From Gilliamella sp. wkB171 (lineage in GTDB: Bacteria > Pseudomonadota > Gammaproteobacteria > Enterobacterales > Orbaceae), in assembly GCF_001693755.1 (NCBI RefSeq), contig NZ_LYST01000043.1, forward strand, positions 248,001-312,000: 64,000 nt of DNA, written 5' to 3'. The stretch's first letter is position 1, and the number at the start of each line of letters is the position of its first letter. The notes beneath the pieces are model-generated. The model made no database searches, was not told the origin of the DNA, and was given only the letters and a program-made list of their open reading frames with translations. Made by a program: the position numbers and the translations under genes. This document shows, in pieces, positions 29,117-37,613 of the stretch.

Positions 29117-29449
29117 ATGACTTTAAGTATTACCAGTAAGCAAATGGACATTACTCCAGCAATTCGTAGCTATCTTGAAGATAAGTTTTCGAAATTAGAT
29201 AAATGGAGAGCACTGTTAATCAACCCTCATTTTATTTTATCGAAAGAACCCGATGGATTTATAATTGATGCAACTATTGCAACTAAAGGTTCCCCTTTAG
29301 TTGCTTCGGCAAAACATAGCGATATGTATGCAGCAATTAATGCCCTTATTGAAAAACTTGAAAAACAACTTAATAAAATTCAACATAAAAGTGAATCTAG
29401 ACGTGCTTGTGATAGTATAAAAGGCGCTGTTATTGAAGAAGAGTTGTAA
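29117..29449 (+). CDS. raiA: Ribosome-associated inhibitor RaiA (YfiA)
   Basis: A 110-residue HPF-fold protein: [20 protein letters not shown] and [17 protein letters not shown] are conserved. It binds the 30S A/P site in stationary phase and under cold stress. A GGAGG ribosome-binding site precedes the ATG. Upstream of pheA, it keeps the E. coli order, though no pheL leader peptide lies between them. A strong terminator follows at 29475. Confidence 0.95.
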   Translation: MTLSITSKQMDITPAIRSYLEDKFSKLDKWRALLINPHFILSKEPDGFIIDATIATKGSPLVASAKHSDMYAAINALIEKLEKQLNKIQHKSESRRACDSIKGAVIEEEL

Positions 29450-29474
29450 TTAATTATTTATTGAAATATAAGAA

Positions 29475-29505
29475 AAAGGCACTTTGATAGTGCCTTTATT
29501 TTTTT
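29475..29505 (+). terminator. raiA intrinsic terminator
   Basis: AAAGGCACT at 29475-29483 and AGTGCCTTT at 29489-29497 around TTGAT, followed by TATTTTTTT, form a textbook intrinsic terminator. Confidence 0.92.
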
Positions 29506-29548
29506 GCTTGTTATAATATAACTAACTTTTTTTATATAATGAATAAAT

Positions 29549-30700
29549 ATGACTGTAAATCCTTTGTTGCCTTTACGTGACCAAATTAACGAAATTGATC
29601 GAAACCTTCTTGAACTCATTGCTAAACGACGCGAACTTTCAACCAACGTTATTCAAACTAAAATTGCAGCGAATATTCCAGTACGTGATTTAGAACGTGA
29701 ACGTTCGCTAGTAAAAGCGTTGATAAATCAAGGAAAAAACCATAACCTTGATGATTTACTGATCAGGCGTTTATACCAAATCATTATTGAAGATTCAGTT
29801 TTACTGCAACAAAAAATCTTACAAGAGAATCTAAACCAAAATTGTGTTACTAGTGCAAAAGTGGCTTTTTTAGGACCTAAAGGTTCCTATTCGCATTCCG
29901 CTGCTCGTCGTTATGCTAGCGCTAATTTAGAGCAGATGGTTGAATCAAGTTGCTCAACGTTTAAAGATGTCTTTGAAAAAATTGAACATAATTTGGTAGA
30001 TTATGGCATACTTCCGATTGAAAACTCGAGTTCAGGATCAATAAATGAAGTTTATGATCTACTGCAAAAAACACATTTACATATTATTGCAGAATTGTCA
30101 TTACCTATAGATCACTGCATCCTTGCTATACCAAATACTGAGCTTGATAAAATTGATACCATATACAGCCATCCACAACCTTTTCAACAATGCAGTAATT
30201 TTCTAGAAAATTATCCGCATTGGAAAATCGTTTACTGTGATAGTACGTCATCAGCAATGGAAACCGTTGCTAAATTAAATAAGCCTAATGTTGCAGCGAT
30301 AGGCAATAAAGATGGTGGAGAGTTATATGGACTTAAAATGCTTGAACATAATTTTGCCAACCAAAAGCAAAATATCACTCGCTTTATTGTACTTGCACGA
30401 GAACCGATTGACGTATCCGATCAAATTCCGGCTAAAACGACAATTTTAATGAAGACTGGTCAACAAGCAGGGGCGTTAGTTGATGCACTATTAGTACTAC
30501 GTAATCATAATATTGTGATGACTAAACTTGAGTCACGACCTATTCATGGTACCCCATGGGAAGAGATGTTTTACATCGATTTACAAGGCAACATCCATTC
30601 AGATGAAATGCAAACAGCACTAAAAGAGTTAGCATCCATAACACTCTATACTAAAGTATTAGGTTGCTACCCAAGTGACTCGGTTGCGGCTATAGTCTAA
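29549..30700 (+). CDS. pheA: Chorismate mutase / prephenate dehydratase
   Basis: A 383-residue bifunctional enzyme. Residues 1-90 form an AroQ chorismate mutase ([20 protein letters not shown]). Residues about 100-285 form prephenate dehydratase ([17 protein letters not shown], then [18 protein letters not shown]). The ACT domain from about 295 has [20 protein letters not shown] and ESRP, for phenylalanine feedback. It makes phenylpyruvate for Phe. mutY begins 9 bp downstream, suggesting co-transcription. Confidence 0.97.
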   Translation: MTVNPLLPLRDQINEIDRNLLELIAKRRELSTNVIQTKIAANIPVRDLERERSLVKALINQGKNHNLDDLLIRRLYQIIIEDSVLLQQKILQENLNQNCVTSAKVAFLGPKGSYSHSAARRYASANLEQMVESSCSTFKDVFEKIEHNLVDYGILPIENSSSGSINEVYDLLQKTHLHIIAELSLPIDHCILAIPNTELDKIDTIYSHPQPFQQCSNFLENYPHWKIVYCDSTSSAMETVAKLNKPNVAAIGNKDGGELYGLKMLEHNFANQKQNITRFIVLAREPIDVSDQIPAKTTILMKTGQQAGALVDALLVLRNHNIVMTKLESRPIHGTPWEEMFYIDLQGNIHSDEMQTALKELASITLYTKVLGCYPSDSVAAIV

Positions 30701-30709
30701 CTAGTGAAA

Positions 30710-31747
30710 ATGATGCAACATTTTTCTCAAGCGGTCATTCGCTGGTATGAGCAATTTGGTAGAAAGACGCTGCCATGGCAAATAGAAAAAAGCCCCTATC
30801 ATGTCTGGTTGTCGGAAGTTATGTTGCAACAAACCCAAGTTGCCACAGTTATTCCCTACTTTAAACGATTCATTGCGCATTTTCCTAAGATTTCTGATCT
30901 TGCTCATGCACCTATTGACGATGTTCTACATCTTTGGACTGGACTTGGTTATTATGCTCGTGCGCGTAATTTGCATAAAGCCGCACAAATTGTAAATGAC
31001 AAATTTAAAGGTATATTTCCAACTCGTTTTGATGATGTTGTAGCATTACCAGGAGTCGGGCGCTCTACTGCCGGTGCTATTTTGTCATTATCACAAAATC
31101 AACGTTTTGCTATCTTAGATGGTAATGTTAAACGAGTACTGACTCGTTATTTTGCTGTAGATGGCTGGCCTGGCAACAAAACTATCGAAAATAGGCTATG
31201 GCAGTTGAGTGAACAAGTTACGCCAAAACACGATGTGGCAAAATTTAATCAAGCTATGATGGATATAGGCGCGACAGTTTGTACGCGTTCTAAACCAAAG
31301 TGTAGCTTATGTCCACTCAATGATGGGTGTATAGCTTACAAAACCGAAAGTTGGCAACATTTTCCAACTAAAAAACCAAAATCAACGCTTCCTGAAAAAA
31401 CCGCTTATTTTTTGATACTAGAATATCAACACGCAATATGGTTAGAAAAAAGACCGCCATCAGGAATTTGGGGAGGCTTATATTGCTTACCCGAATTTGC
31501 AAATCAACAAGCATTACAAGATTGGTTAATCCAAAGGGGAATTGAAACCACGCCGCTAGAGCAATTAGTTTCGTTTCGACATACTTTTAGCCATTTTCAC
31601 TTAGATATTATACCGATGAAATGTATTATCACTAATCATAAAAAGTGTTTAGATGAGAGCAATGGTTATTGGTATAATTTAAAAACTGAGAATGCAAAAA
31701 TTGGCTTGGCAACGCCAATTTATAATTTACTAAAACAATTCGTTTAA
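30710..31747 (+). CDS. mutY: A/G-specific adenine glycosylase
   Basis: About 345 residues. MutY removes adenine mispaired with 8-oxoguanine. [17 protein letters not shown] carries the catalytic Glu, the helix-hairpin-helix is [12 protein letters not shown], and [13 protein letters not shown] carries the Asp. The 4Fe-4S cluster ligands are in [17 protein letters not shown] (C-x6-C-x2-C-x5-C). The C-terminal NUDIX-like domain recognises 8-oxoG. Starts at ATG 30710 or 30713 are equally likely; a GTG at 30704 is possible. Confidence 0.97.
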   Translation: MMQHFSQAVIRWYEQFGRKTLPWQIEKSPYHVWLSEVMLQQTQVATVIPYFKRFIAHFPKISDLAHAPIDDVLHLWTGLGYYARARNLHKAAQIVNDKFKGIFPTRFDDVVALPGVGRSTAGAILSLSQNQRFAILDGNVKRVLTRYFAVDGWPGNKTIENRLWQLSEQVTPKHDVAKFNQAMMDIGATVCTRSKPKCSLCPLNDGCIAYKTESWQHFPTKKPKSTLPEKTAYFLILEYQHAIWLEKRPPSGIWGGLYCLPEFANQQALQDWLIQRGIETTPLEQLVSFRHTFSHFHLDIIPMKCIITNHKKCLDESNGYWYNLKTENAKIGLATPIYNLLKQFV

Positions 31748-31816
31748 TTTCAAGCCAAGTTTTTCTACCTATATTTTTCGTATATAATTGCCGATTATTT
31801 TTATTTAAAATAGCTA

Positions 31817-32992
31817 ATGAACAATACACAAAATCAAGCTTTGTCTAAATGGTTAATCTTTTTAATGGCATTTGCAATAGGTATTACTATTGCTAGTAAT
31901 TACTATGCACAACCTCTGTTACACTCTATTACCAATGATTTAAACATTGCAGTTGAACACTCAGGGGCGATCATTATGACTGCACAGTTTAGTTATGCTG
32001 TCGGCTTATTATTTATTACGCCGCTAGGTGATAAACTCGAACGTAAAAAATTGATACTAATTTTAATGATCTTATCAACATGTGGTCTTATTATTAGCGC
32101 TTTATCGATTAATTTATGGATGCTAATACTAGGAACCGCTTTGACAGGACTCTTTTCAACTGTCGCCCAGGTATTAATTCCATTCGCTGCGACCTTATCA
32201 AAACCTGAGCATCGAGGAAAGGTGGTTGGTACATTAATGAGCGGTATGTTATTAGGTATATTATTAGGTCGAACTTTTGCAGGGGCTATTTCGTCAAATG
32301 CCGACTGGCATTATGTCTATTGGATTGCGGCAACTATTATGATCACTGTCACTGTGTTACTTGGTTTTTATTTACCTACCTATCGCAATACCATTAATAT
32401 TAATTATTTCAAACTATTATTATCAATCGGCACACTCTATAAGCAAGAACCAATACTAAGAATTCGTTCGCTACTGGCAATTATTTCTTTTGCCCTATTT
32501 TCACTATTATGGACGCCACTTGCGTTTTTATTGACTGACGCGCCCTACCATTATTCTGATTTTATTATTGGCCTGTTTGGCTTAGCAGGAGCAGCTGGTG
32601 CTCTTGGCTCACCCATTGTCGGAAAATTATCCGATATAGGTAAAGGCACACTAGCGACAACCATTGGTTTATGTTTATTACTACTATCTTGGCTACCACT
32701 TTCACTAGCGCAGTATTCAATCATAGCGCTAATTTTAGGCGTAATATTGCTCGATTTTTCGGTACAAGTTACCCATGTTTCTAATATGAGTGCTATTTAT
32801 CAAATTAGACCTGAAGCCCGCAGTCGAATGAACACGGGTTATATGGTTTGCTATTTTATAGGTGGCATGCTGGGCTCGGTTACCTCAACCTACTTATTTA
32901 GCCACTACGGTTGGGTATCGATAGCCATTACCGGAACGCTATTGGGTTTGTTTGGTATCATCAGTTGGTATATTTACAATAATAAAAAATAG
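31817..32992 (+). CDS. MFS transporter
   Basis: A 391-residue, 12-helix major facilitator protein. The loop 2-3 motif reads GDKLERKKLIL, and SKPEHRGKVVGTLMSGMLLG resembles the drug:H+ antiporter motif C region. It is similar to putative efflux proteins of the YnfM/YgaY sort. Substrate unknown. It is separated from mutY by 70 bp with its own likely promoter. Confidence 0.85.
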   Translation: MNNTQNQALSKWLIFLMAFAIGITIASNYYAQPLLHSITNDLNIAVEHSGAIIMTAQFSYAVGLLFITPLGDKLERKKLILILMILSTCGLIISALSINLWMLILGTALTGLFSTVAQVLIPFAATLSKPEHRGKVVGTLMSGMLLGILLGRTFAGAISSNADWHYVYWIAATIMITVTVLLGFYLPTYRNTININYFKLLLSIGTLYKQEPILRIRSLLAIISFALFSLLWTPLAFLLTDAPYHYSDFIIGLFGLAGAAGALGSPIVGKLSDIGKGTLATTIGLCLLLLSWLPLSLAQYSIIALILGVILLDFSVQVTHVSNMSAIYQIRPEARSRMNTGYMVCYFIGGMLGSVTSTYLFSHYGWVSIAITGTLLGLFGIISWYIYNNKK

Positions 32993-33544
32993 TTCAATCA
33001 TTTAGATCTAACTCATTAATATCATAAAATAGCTCAACCCTATTTTTTAATAAAAATATTTGAGCTTTAGTTAATAAAGTTTTACGCATTGTTTATAATC
33101 TTATTTTTTCTTCTGCTTAAACAAACCGAATTGTTGATTGTTTAAGATGATCGATTAAATAACCATAATTAACTCTTGATTTTATTATAGATTGGCCTAA
33201 TTAAGATTCTTGGCACAAGGATTAATCCGAATTGAAAATAATAAAAATTGATATCGTTCATATCATTAAATAGAGTAAAAACTAATACTATACCCTTTTG
33301 CACATAACAAGGTGAAACTAAATAATCCTCTTCTTGCTTAGAATAAGATTATTTATAATACAACAGCTCAATAGCAGTTAATATTGAAAAGTACATCGTT
33401 GTTCTATAAATTAAAGCAACCATTATGGTCGTAATCATCACTAAAATGCTTTCATTAATAGTTAATAATCATAAAGATACCATCAATATTTTTAAATAAA
33501 AAACGGTTTAATGATCCAATTACTCAATACTTAAGGAGTCATTT
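32993..33544. other. AT-rich intergenic, no firm gene
   Basis: About 550 bp. It holds a hairpin CTTAAACAA (33116-33124) / TTGTTTAAG (33138-33146) and a 29-codon hydrophobic minus-strand frame (33349-33438) without a ribosome-binding site. Neither is convincing. The promoter of the downstream Old Yellow Enzyme gene should be at the right end. Confidence 0.4.
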
Positions 33545-34585
33545 ATGGCAAAAATTTCATATCTTAATACGCCATTTACTGTAAAAAAATTAACACTAAA
33601 AAATCGTATTGTGATGCCGCCAATGTGTCAATATCAAGCAACGGATGGCGTGCCTAATGATTGGCACTTTGTTCACTATGTATCGCGTGCGGTAGGGGGT
33701 GTTGGATTAATTATTGTAGAAATGACTAATATCGCACCAAATGGTCGAATCTCGCCAAATTGTCTGGGTTTATGGAATGATGAGCAAAAAGATCAATTCA
33801 AACGAATTGTTGATGCGGTACATGCACAAAATGGCAAAATCGCTATCCAAATTGCCCATGCCGGACGCAAAGCATTAGGTACATCTGATGTTGTTTCCTG
33901 CTCACCAATTAAATATGATGGCGCTAACGAAGCCATGGAAAAATGGCAATACCAAACACCTCGCGAATTGTCGAAAGATGAAATCATCGAGATAATTGAA
34001 AAATTCAAACAATCGACCCAAAGAGCAATTGCAGCTGGGTTTGACGCGATTGAAATACATGCGGCACATGGCTATTTGATCCATCAATTTTGCTCACCAA
34101 AAAGTAATCACCGGACTGATGAATATGGCCAAGATAAATTATTATTTGCTAAGCAAGTTATCAAAGCCGTCAAATCAGTAATGCCATCGGATATGCCTTT
34201 AATTGTTCGTTTTTCAGCCCAAGAATATGGAAAGGACGGCTATGATGTTGAGTATGGGCGTAAGTTGGCCAAATGCTTTGCTGATGCTGGAGCAGACGTA
34301 TTAGATGTCAGTGGTGGGGGTGATGGGCAGTTAGATCCAGCACATACCCCTGAATTTCATGCTGGTTATCAAGTTTATTTAGCGCAAAGCATTCGCAAAA
34401 TAACAAATTTGCCGATTATCGCTGTAGGTATGCTCGAAGATCCTTATGTAGCTGATTATGTATTAAGTACTAAAGATGCTGATCTTATTGGCATTGGACG
34501 AGGGTTATTACGCGATCCATATTGGGCTTTACATATCCCATCCTCACCATTTATACCAAGCTCTTATGCTGTAGCTTTTAAATAA
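33545..34585 (+). CDS. Old Yellow Enzyme family NAD(P)H:flavin oxidoreductase (YqjM/NamA class)
   Basis: A 346-residue FMN-dependent ene-reductase. RIVMPPMCQYQATDGVPNDW, QIAHAGRKA, EIHAAHGYLIHQF, SPKSNHRTDEYG and the FMN phosphate region VGMLEDP and GIGRGLLRDP are present. The active-site Cys in PMCQY and the YqjM-type HAGRKA mark the thermophilic-like class II OYEs. It reduces activated C=C bonds, often for detoxification. AAGGAGTC precedes ATG 33545. Confidence 0.93.
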   Translation: MAKISYLNTPFTVKKLTLKNRIVMPPMCQYQATDGVPNDWHFVHYVSRAVGGVGLIIVEMTNIAPNGRISPNCLGLWNDEQKDQFKRIVDAVHAQNGKIAIQIAHAGRKALGTSDVVSCSPIKYDGANEAMEKWQYQTPRELSKDEIIEIIEKFKQSTQRAIAAGFDAIEIHAAHGYLIHQFCSPKSNHRTDEYGQDKLLFAKQVIKAVKSVMPSDMPLIVRFSAQEYGKDGYDVEYGRKLAKCFADAGADVLDVSGGGDGQLDPAHTPEFHAGYQVYLAQSIRKITNLPIIAVGMLEDPYVADYVLSTKDADLIGIGRGLLRDPYWALHIPSSPFIPSSYAVAFK

Positions 34586-34595
34586 CTCAGTTTTA

Positions 34596-34637
34596 TACTT
34601 CATTATCCATCAAGTCATGCTTAAGGGTAATGAAGTA
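34596..34637. terminator. Hairpin between convergent genes
   Basis: TACTTCATTA at 34596-34605 pairs with TAATGAAGTA at 34628-34637 across a 22-nt loop, between two convergent stop codons. Confidence 0.4.
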
Positions 34638-34648
34638 ATAAATTTCAC

Positions 34649-35833
34649 TTAAATATGCATAGCATATTTAATTAACTGTTTTTTGATAGGAGAGCAATGA
34701 TCAATAGTATTCATACCAACTGTTCTTATTAATTTTTTAACAAGGTTATCACCGTTAAACATATCCTGTATGGTTCGCATAGCAGTTAACATCACTAAGG
34801 TATCTTTTCGACGCATAAATTGAAACAATTTTAAATTATCAACTAATCCAAAATCTTTTTGTTGATTAATTAATTTTTTAATTGTTGTAACCAGTAATGC
34901 TGAATCTTGAAATCCTAAATTGACGCCTTGCCCTGCTAAAGGGTGAATGGTATGAGCAGCATCACCAATTAACACTAAACGATGTTTAATAAATTGTCTT
35001 GCTAAACGCGCTTTCAACGGAAAAACCATTCTTGGATTGATTAACTGACATTGACCGACTTTATCACCCGTTAAATGAAATAATTCATTGCAGAAATCTG
35101 ATTCTGACATTGAAGATAGCATTGCCGCATTATCAGGCTTGGTTGACCAAACCAAACAACTTTTATTTTGTTGCCAAAGAGGCAAAAAAGCGACAATACC
35201 GTTCGGATAAAAAATCTGTCTTGCACAAGATTGATGTGGGTAACTCGTTTCAACTGTCGTTATTACAGCATGATGAATATAATTACGCTCAAAAACAGAA
35301 ATGTTTTCTTGCTTGCGAATCCAAGAGTGAGCACCATCGGCACCAATAACTAATTTAGCATATAATACAGTTTCATTAGATAATGTTAGACAAGCGTAAT
35401 CTTGGCTAAACTCACTATTAATTGCTTGATCATGATAAATGGTGATGTTAGTACGTGATAATGCGTATTGATAAAGATAGTGAGATATTACATCATTTTC
35501 AATGATATAACCAAGATTAGTATAACCATAATCTTTGGCATGAGCAGCTAAATGTGCTTGACCATTTTTTTCCCAAACACCTATTTCAGAAAAATCTTGT
35601 ACTCGTTTACTTGCTAATAAATCATCCCATATCCCAATTTGCGCAAAATAACGCTGACTAGCATTATTTATTGCAGACGCTCGAATACCTATCTCATCAT
35701 AAAATAATTGTTGATGCTGATGAATGTTAACATCGATAAGCGCAATGTTTAAACCATGTTGACTAAGTGCGCAAGCAGTTGCTAAACCAACTAATCCGCC
35801 ACCAACAATAGCAATATCAAAATTTTTATTCAT
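34649..35833 (-). CDS. UbiH/UbiF/UbiI-family FAD monooxygenase
   Basis: A 394-residue flavoprotein of ubiquinone biosynthesis. The Rossmann motif is AIVGGGLVGLATACALSQHG, the middle motif VIGADGAHSWIR and the second FAD motif LVLIGDAAHTIHPLAGQGVN, with the diagnostic HTIHPLAGQGVNLGF. It resembles E. coli UbiI over the central part and ends short like UbiF (IKYAMHI), so C5- or C6-hydroxylation cannot be chosen here. tatA lies 14 bp upstream on the same strand. Confidence 0.9.
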   Translation of the reverse strand: MNKNFDIAIVGGGLVGLATACALSQHGLNIALIDVNIHQHQQLFYDEIGIRASAINNASQRYFAQIGIWDDLLASKRVQDFSEIGVWEKNGQAHLAAHAKDYGYTNLGYIIENDVISHYLYQYALSRTNITIYHDQAINSEFSQDYACLTLSNETVLYAKLVIGADGAHSWIRKQENISVFERNYIHHAVITTVETSYPHQSCARQIFYPNGIVAFLPLWQQNKSCLVWSTKPDNAAMLSSMSESDFCNELFHLTGDKVGQCQLINPRMVFPLKARLARQFIKHRLVLIGDAAHTIHPLAGQGVNLGFQDSALLVTTIKKLINQQKDFGLVDNLKLFQFMRRKDTLVMLTAMRTIQDMFNGDNLVKKLIRTVGMNTIDHCSPIKKQLIKYAMHI

Positions 35834-35847
35834 ACCAACAAATATCG

Positions 35848-36024
35848 CTACTTATTATCAAGTTTATTATCGTTTTTGACTTCAGTGTCATCATCATTCA
35901 TCGCTTTTTTAAACCCTTTTAAAGCTGAACCCAAATCAGACCCTAAATTACGTAGTTTTTTTGTGCCAAATAATAAAATGACTACAGCAAGAAACACTAA
36001 AAGGTGTGGAATGCTAAATGACAT
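35848..36024 (-). CDS. tatA: Twin-arginine translocase subunit TatA
   Basis: A 58-residue protein. [20 protein letters not shown] is the N-terminal transmembrane helix, followed by [20 protein letters not shown], the TatA amphipathic helix with the FGTKKL hinge, then an acidic tail (NDDDTEV). It is shorter than E. coli TatA (89). tatB and tatC do not follow; a ubiquinone monooxygenase does. It could be a TatA/E-type subunit of a system whose tatC is elsewhere. Confidence 0.93.
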   Translation of the reverse strand: MSFSIPHLLVFLAVVILLFGTKKLRNLGSDLGSALKGFKKAMNDDDTEVKNDNKLDNK

Positions 36025-36150
36025 ATGAAAATCCTCTTTTAAAAAGTATTACTGCTATGCTTGATCCAAAACAACAAAACAGCGCTTATAGTATTGGCTC
36101 AATTATACTCTTTTTATTAAGGGATTTCACAACAAGTTATTTCAGAATAA

Positions 36151-36178
36151 AAAAAAGACCTGTATATAAATATACAGG
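36151..36178 (-). terminator. Intrinsic terminator reading minus strand
   Basis: CCTGTATA at 36159-36166 pairs with TATACAGG at 36171-36178. On the minus strand the stem is followed by TCTTTTTTTT, a strong U-tract. It would stop minus-strand transcripts entering from the right before tatA, though no minus-strand gene is seen there. Confidence 0.7.
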
Positions 36179-36215
36179 CCAACATGAAATATAAGGAATA
36201 TAAGGAAAGAAAACA

Positions 36216-36314
36216 ATGAAAAATCCTTACCCTGCTTATTATCCATTTTTTTTCGTTTTAGTCAACGTTTTTTCTTTGCTTTCTTGTTTATTTAAAGAAA
36301 GGGTGCAAAATTAA
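36216..36314 (+). CDS. Candidate 32-residue hydrophobic, aromatic-rich peptide
   Basis: ATG at 36216 with an AAGGAAAG ribosome-binding site 8 nt upstream. The peptide starts MKNPYPAYYPFFFVLVNVF and ends SCLFKERVQN. It is rich in Phe and Tyr and has a single short membrane-like segment. It resembles neither a known small protein nor, in context, a biosynthetic leader, as no aromatic-pathway gene follows. It may be a chance ORF in AT-rich DNA. Confidence 0.35.
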   Translation: MKNPYPAYYPFFFVLVNVFSLLSCLFKERVQN

Positions 36315-36672
36315 AAATAAAACAAATAAAATCAGTAAAATACAATATAATAACCACTTAATTATTTCATTTTAAATATTTTAACTTAAATCAAAAATTA
36401 TTAAAAAAAACATATTAAATTATAAAAATACTTTATTTTTCGTATAAAATAACTTTTTTAAAACAGAAAAAAACACATCATCATTTTTTTAAAAACTCTA
36501 ATTTTAAAACGTAAAATTAAAAAAAAATCAGAATATAAAACGAATAATTTAACCAAAATTAAGAAAAAACATTTTTAAATACAAACTATTCTGATAATCA
36601 TATGTATAAAACTAAAAAAATATGCTCTATAATTAGTAAACGGATGAAAATAAAAAGTAGACAGAAATAAAT

Positions 36673-37359
36673 ATGATTAAAAATAAAAATGTTAAAACAT
36701 TTAAAGATAGATTATATAGCTCTATGCAAGGTTTATCTGTTTCTGCCTTTGCTAAAAAATGTGATATGTCAGAGACTGTTATCAGAGACTACTTATCAGG
36801 TAAAACATATCCATCTCTTACACGCTTAGAAGTCATTGCAGAAAAATGTAATGTATCTTTCAACTGGCTTGCTACCGGTTATAAATTAGAAGTTTTCGAT
36901 CCTAAAGACGAAGATGATGGTATTTATAACGAAAATATTTATCGAATTCCTGTTTATAAAAAACAGTTACCCACTAAAGAAGAAGCGCAAACTCAGCGTT
37001 ATGTTCGTGAAACCCCACCAGTGATGAATTATCCTATTGTTGAGGGTTGGGCAGCTCATCGAGGCCTAGATATCCGAAAATTAATAATTTATTGGGCTAA
37101 AGGCGATCTAATGGCGCCAGACATTGAAAATAATAATGGGGTTATCATCAACACACAAGAAAGTGAACTTATTGATGGTGCCATTTATTTAATCGAATAT
37201 GAAAATTTTACCTTGCTTAGAAAAATACGATTAACACTGGGCAGTTGGATCTTAATTTGTAACAATAACCAATATCCCACTATTGAGGTTCCGAAAGCTC
37301 ATTTCGAAAAATACAATATTGTGGGTCGTGCAGTACAAATTATTAAAGATGTTTTTTAA
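36673..37359 (+). CDS. CI/S24-like repressor lacking the catalytic serine
   Basis: A 228-residue phage-repressor-type protein. The N-terminal HTH is LSVSAFAKKCDMSETVIRDY, followed by LSGKTYPSLTRLEVIAEKCN. The C-terminal domain (about residues 115-225) has the S24/LexA fold with WAKGDLMAPDIENNNGVIIN. Where LexA and CI have GDSM the sequence is GDLM, so the serine nucleophile is replaced by leucine, and autocleavage in an SOS response is not expected. A basic LLRKIRL follows at the normal lysine position. No other phage gene is adjacent. Confidence 0.88.
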   Translation: MIKNKNVKTFKDRLYSSMQGLSVSAFAKKCDMSETVIRDYLSGKTYPSLTRLEVIAEKCNVSFNWLATGYKLEVFDPKDEDDGIYNENIYRIPVYKKQLPTKEEAQTQRYVRETPPVMNYPIVEGWAAHRGLDIRKLIIYWAKGDLMAPDIENNNGVIINTQESELIDGAIYLIEYENFTLLRKIRLTLGSWILICNNNQYPTIEVPKAHFEKYNIVGRAVQIIKDVF

Positions 37360-37613
37360 CACCATAAGTAGCAATCCAAATTAGTTCAGGCTATAATTTA
37401 AACATGAGGAAATTTACAACCTGTAATTTCCTCATTAATTTACTAATAGGTATAATTTTCCTACATCAGGTAGAAAGCTAAATAATGTTCATCTAAAAAT
37501 ATCACTCAACAATTTAGTGTTTAGATAATTTATATCTATAACTATTACCCGCATATTTCTATTGATCATTGATAAAAAATCAATGGCTAACCTTACTAAT
37601 TATTGGGTCAATT

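Larger units (their letters stand above)
36025..36672. other. Extremely AT-rich intergenic with one small ORF
   Basis: About 650 bp between tatA and a CI-like repressor gene. 36320-36600 is nearly all A and T, unlike neighbouring gene-flanking DNA, suggesting foreign or silenced (H-NS-type) DNA. It holds a hairpin at 36159-36178 and the ORF at 36216-36314. Confidence 0.5.

Noticed and set aside
28912-29151. 79-codon minus-strand ORF before raiA
   Set aside because: It overlaps the raiA start and ribosome-binding site, with no domain and atypical composition.
29475-29505. Possible pheA attenuator
   Set aside because: No Phe-rich leader peptide lies between raiA and the hairpin, and the hairpin starts 26 bp after the raiA stop, so it is best seen as the raiA terminator.
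33349-33438. 29-codon hydrophobic minus-strand ORF
   Set aside because: No ribosome-binding site and no recognisable similarity; short hydrophobic frames are common in AT-rich DNA.
36216-36314. Interpretation of the Phe/Tyr-rich mini-ORF as an aromatic-pathway attenuation leader
   Set aside because: No terminator-antiterminator follows it, and the next gene is a phage-type repressor, not a biosynthetic gene.
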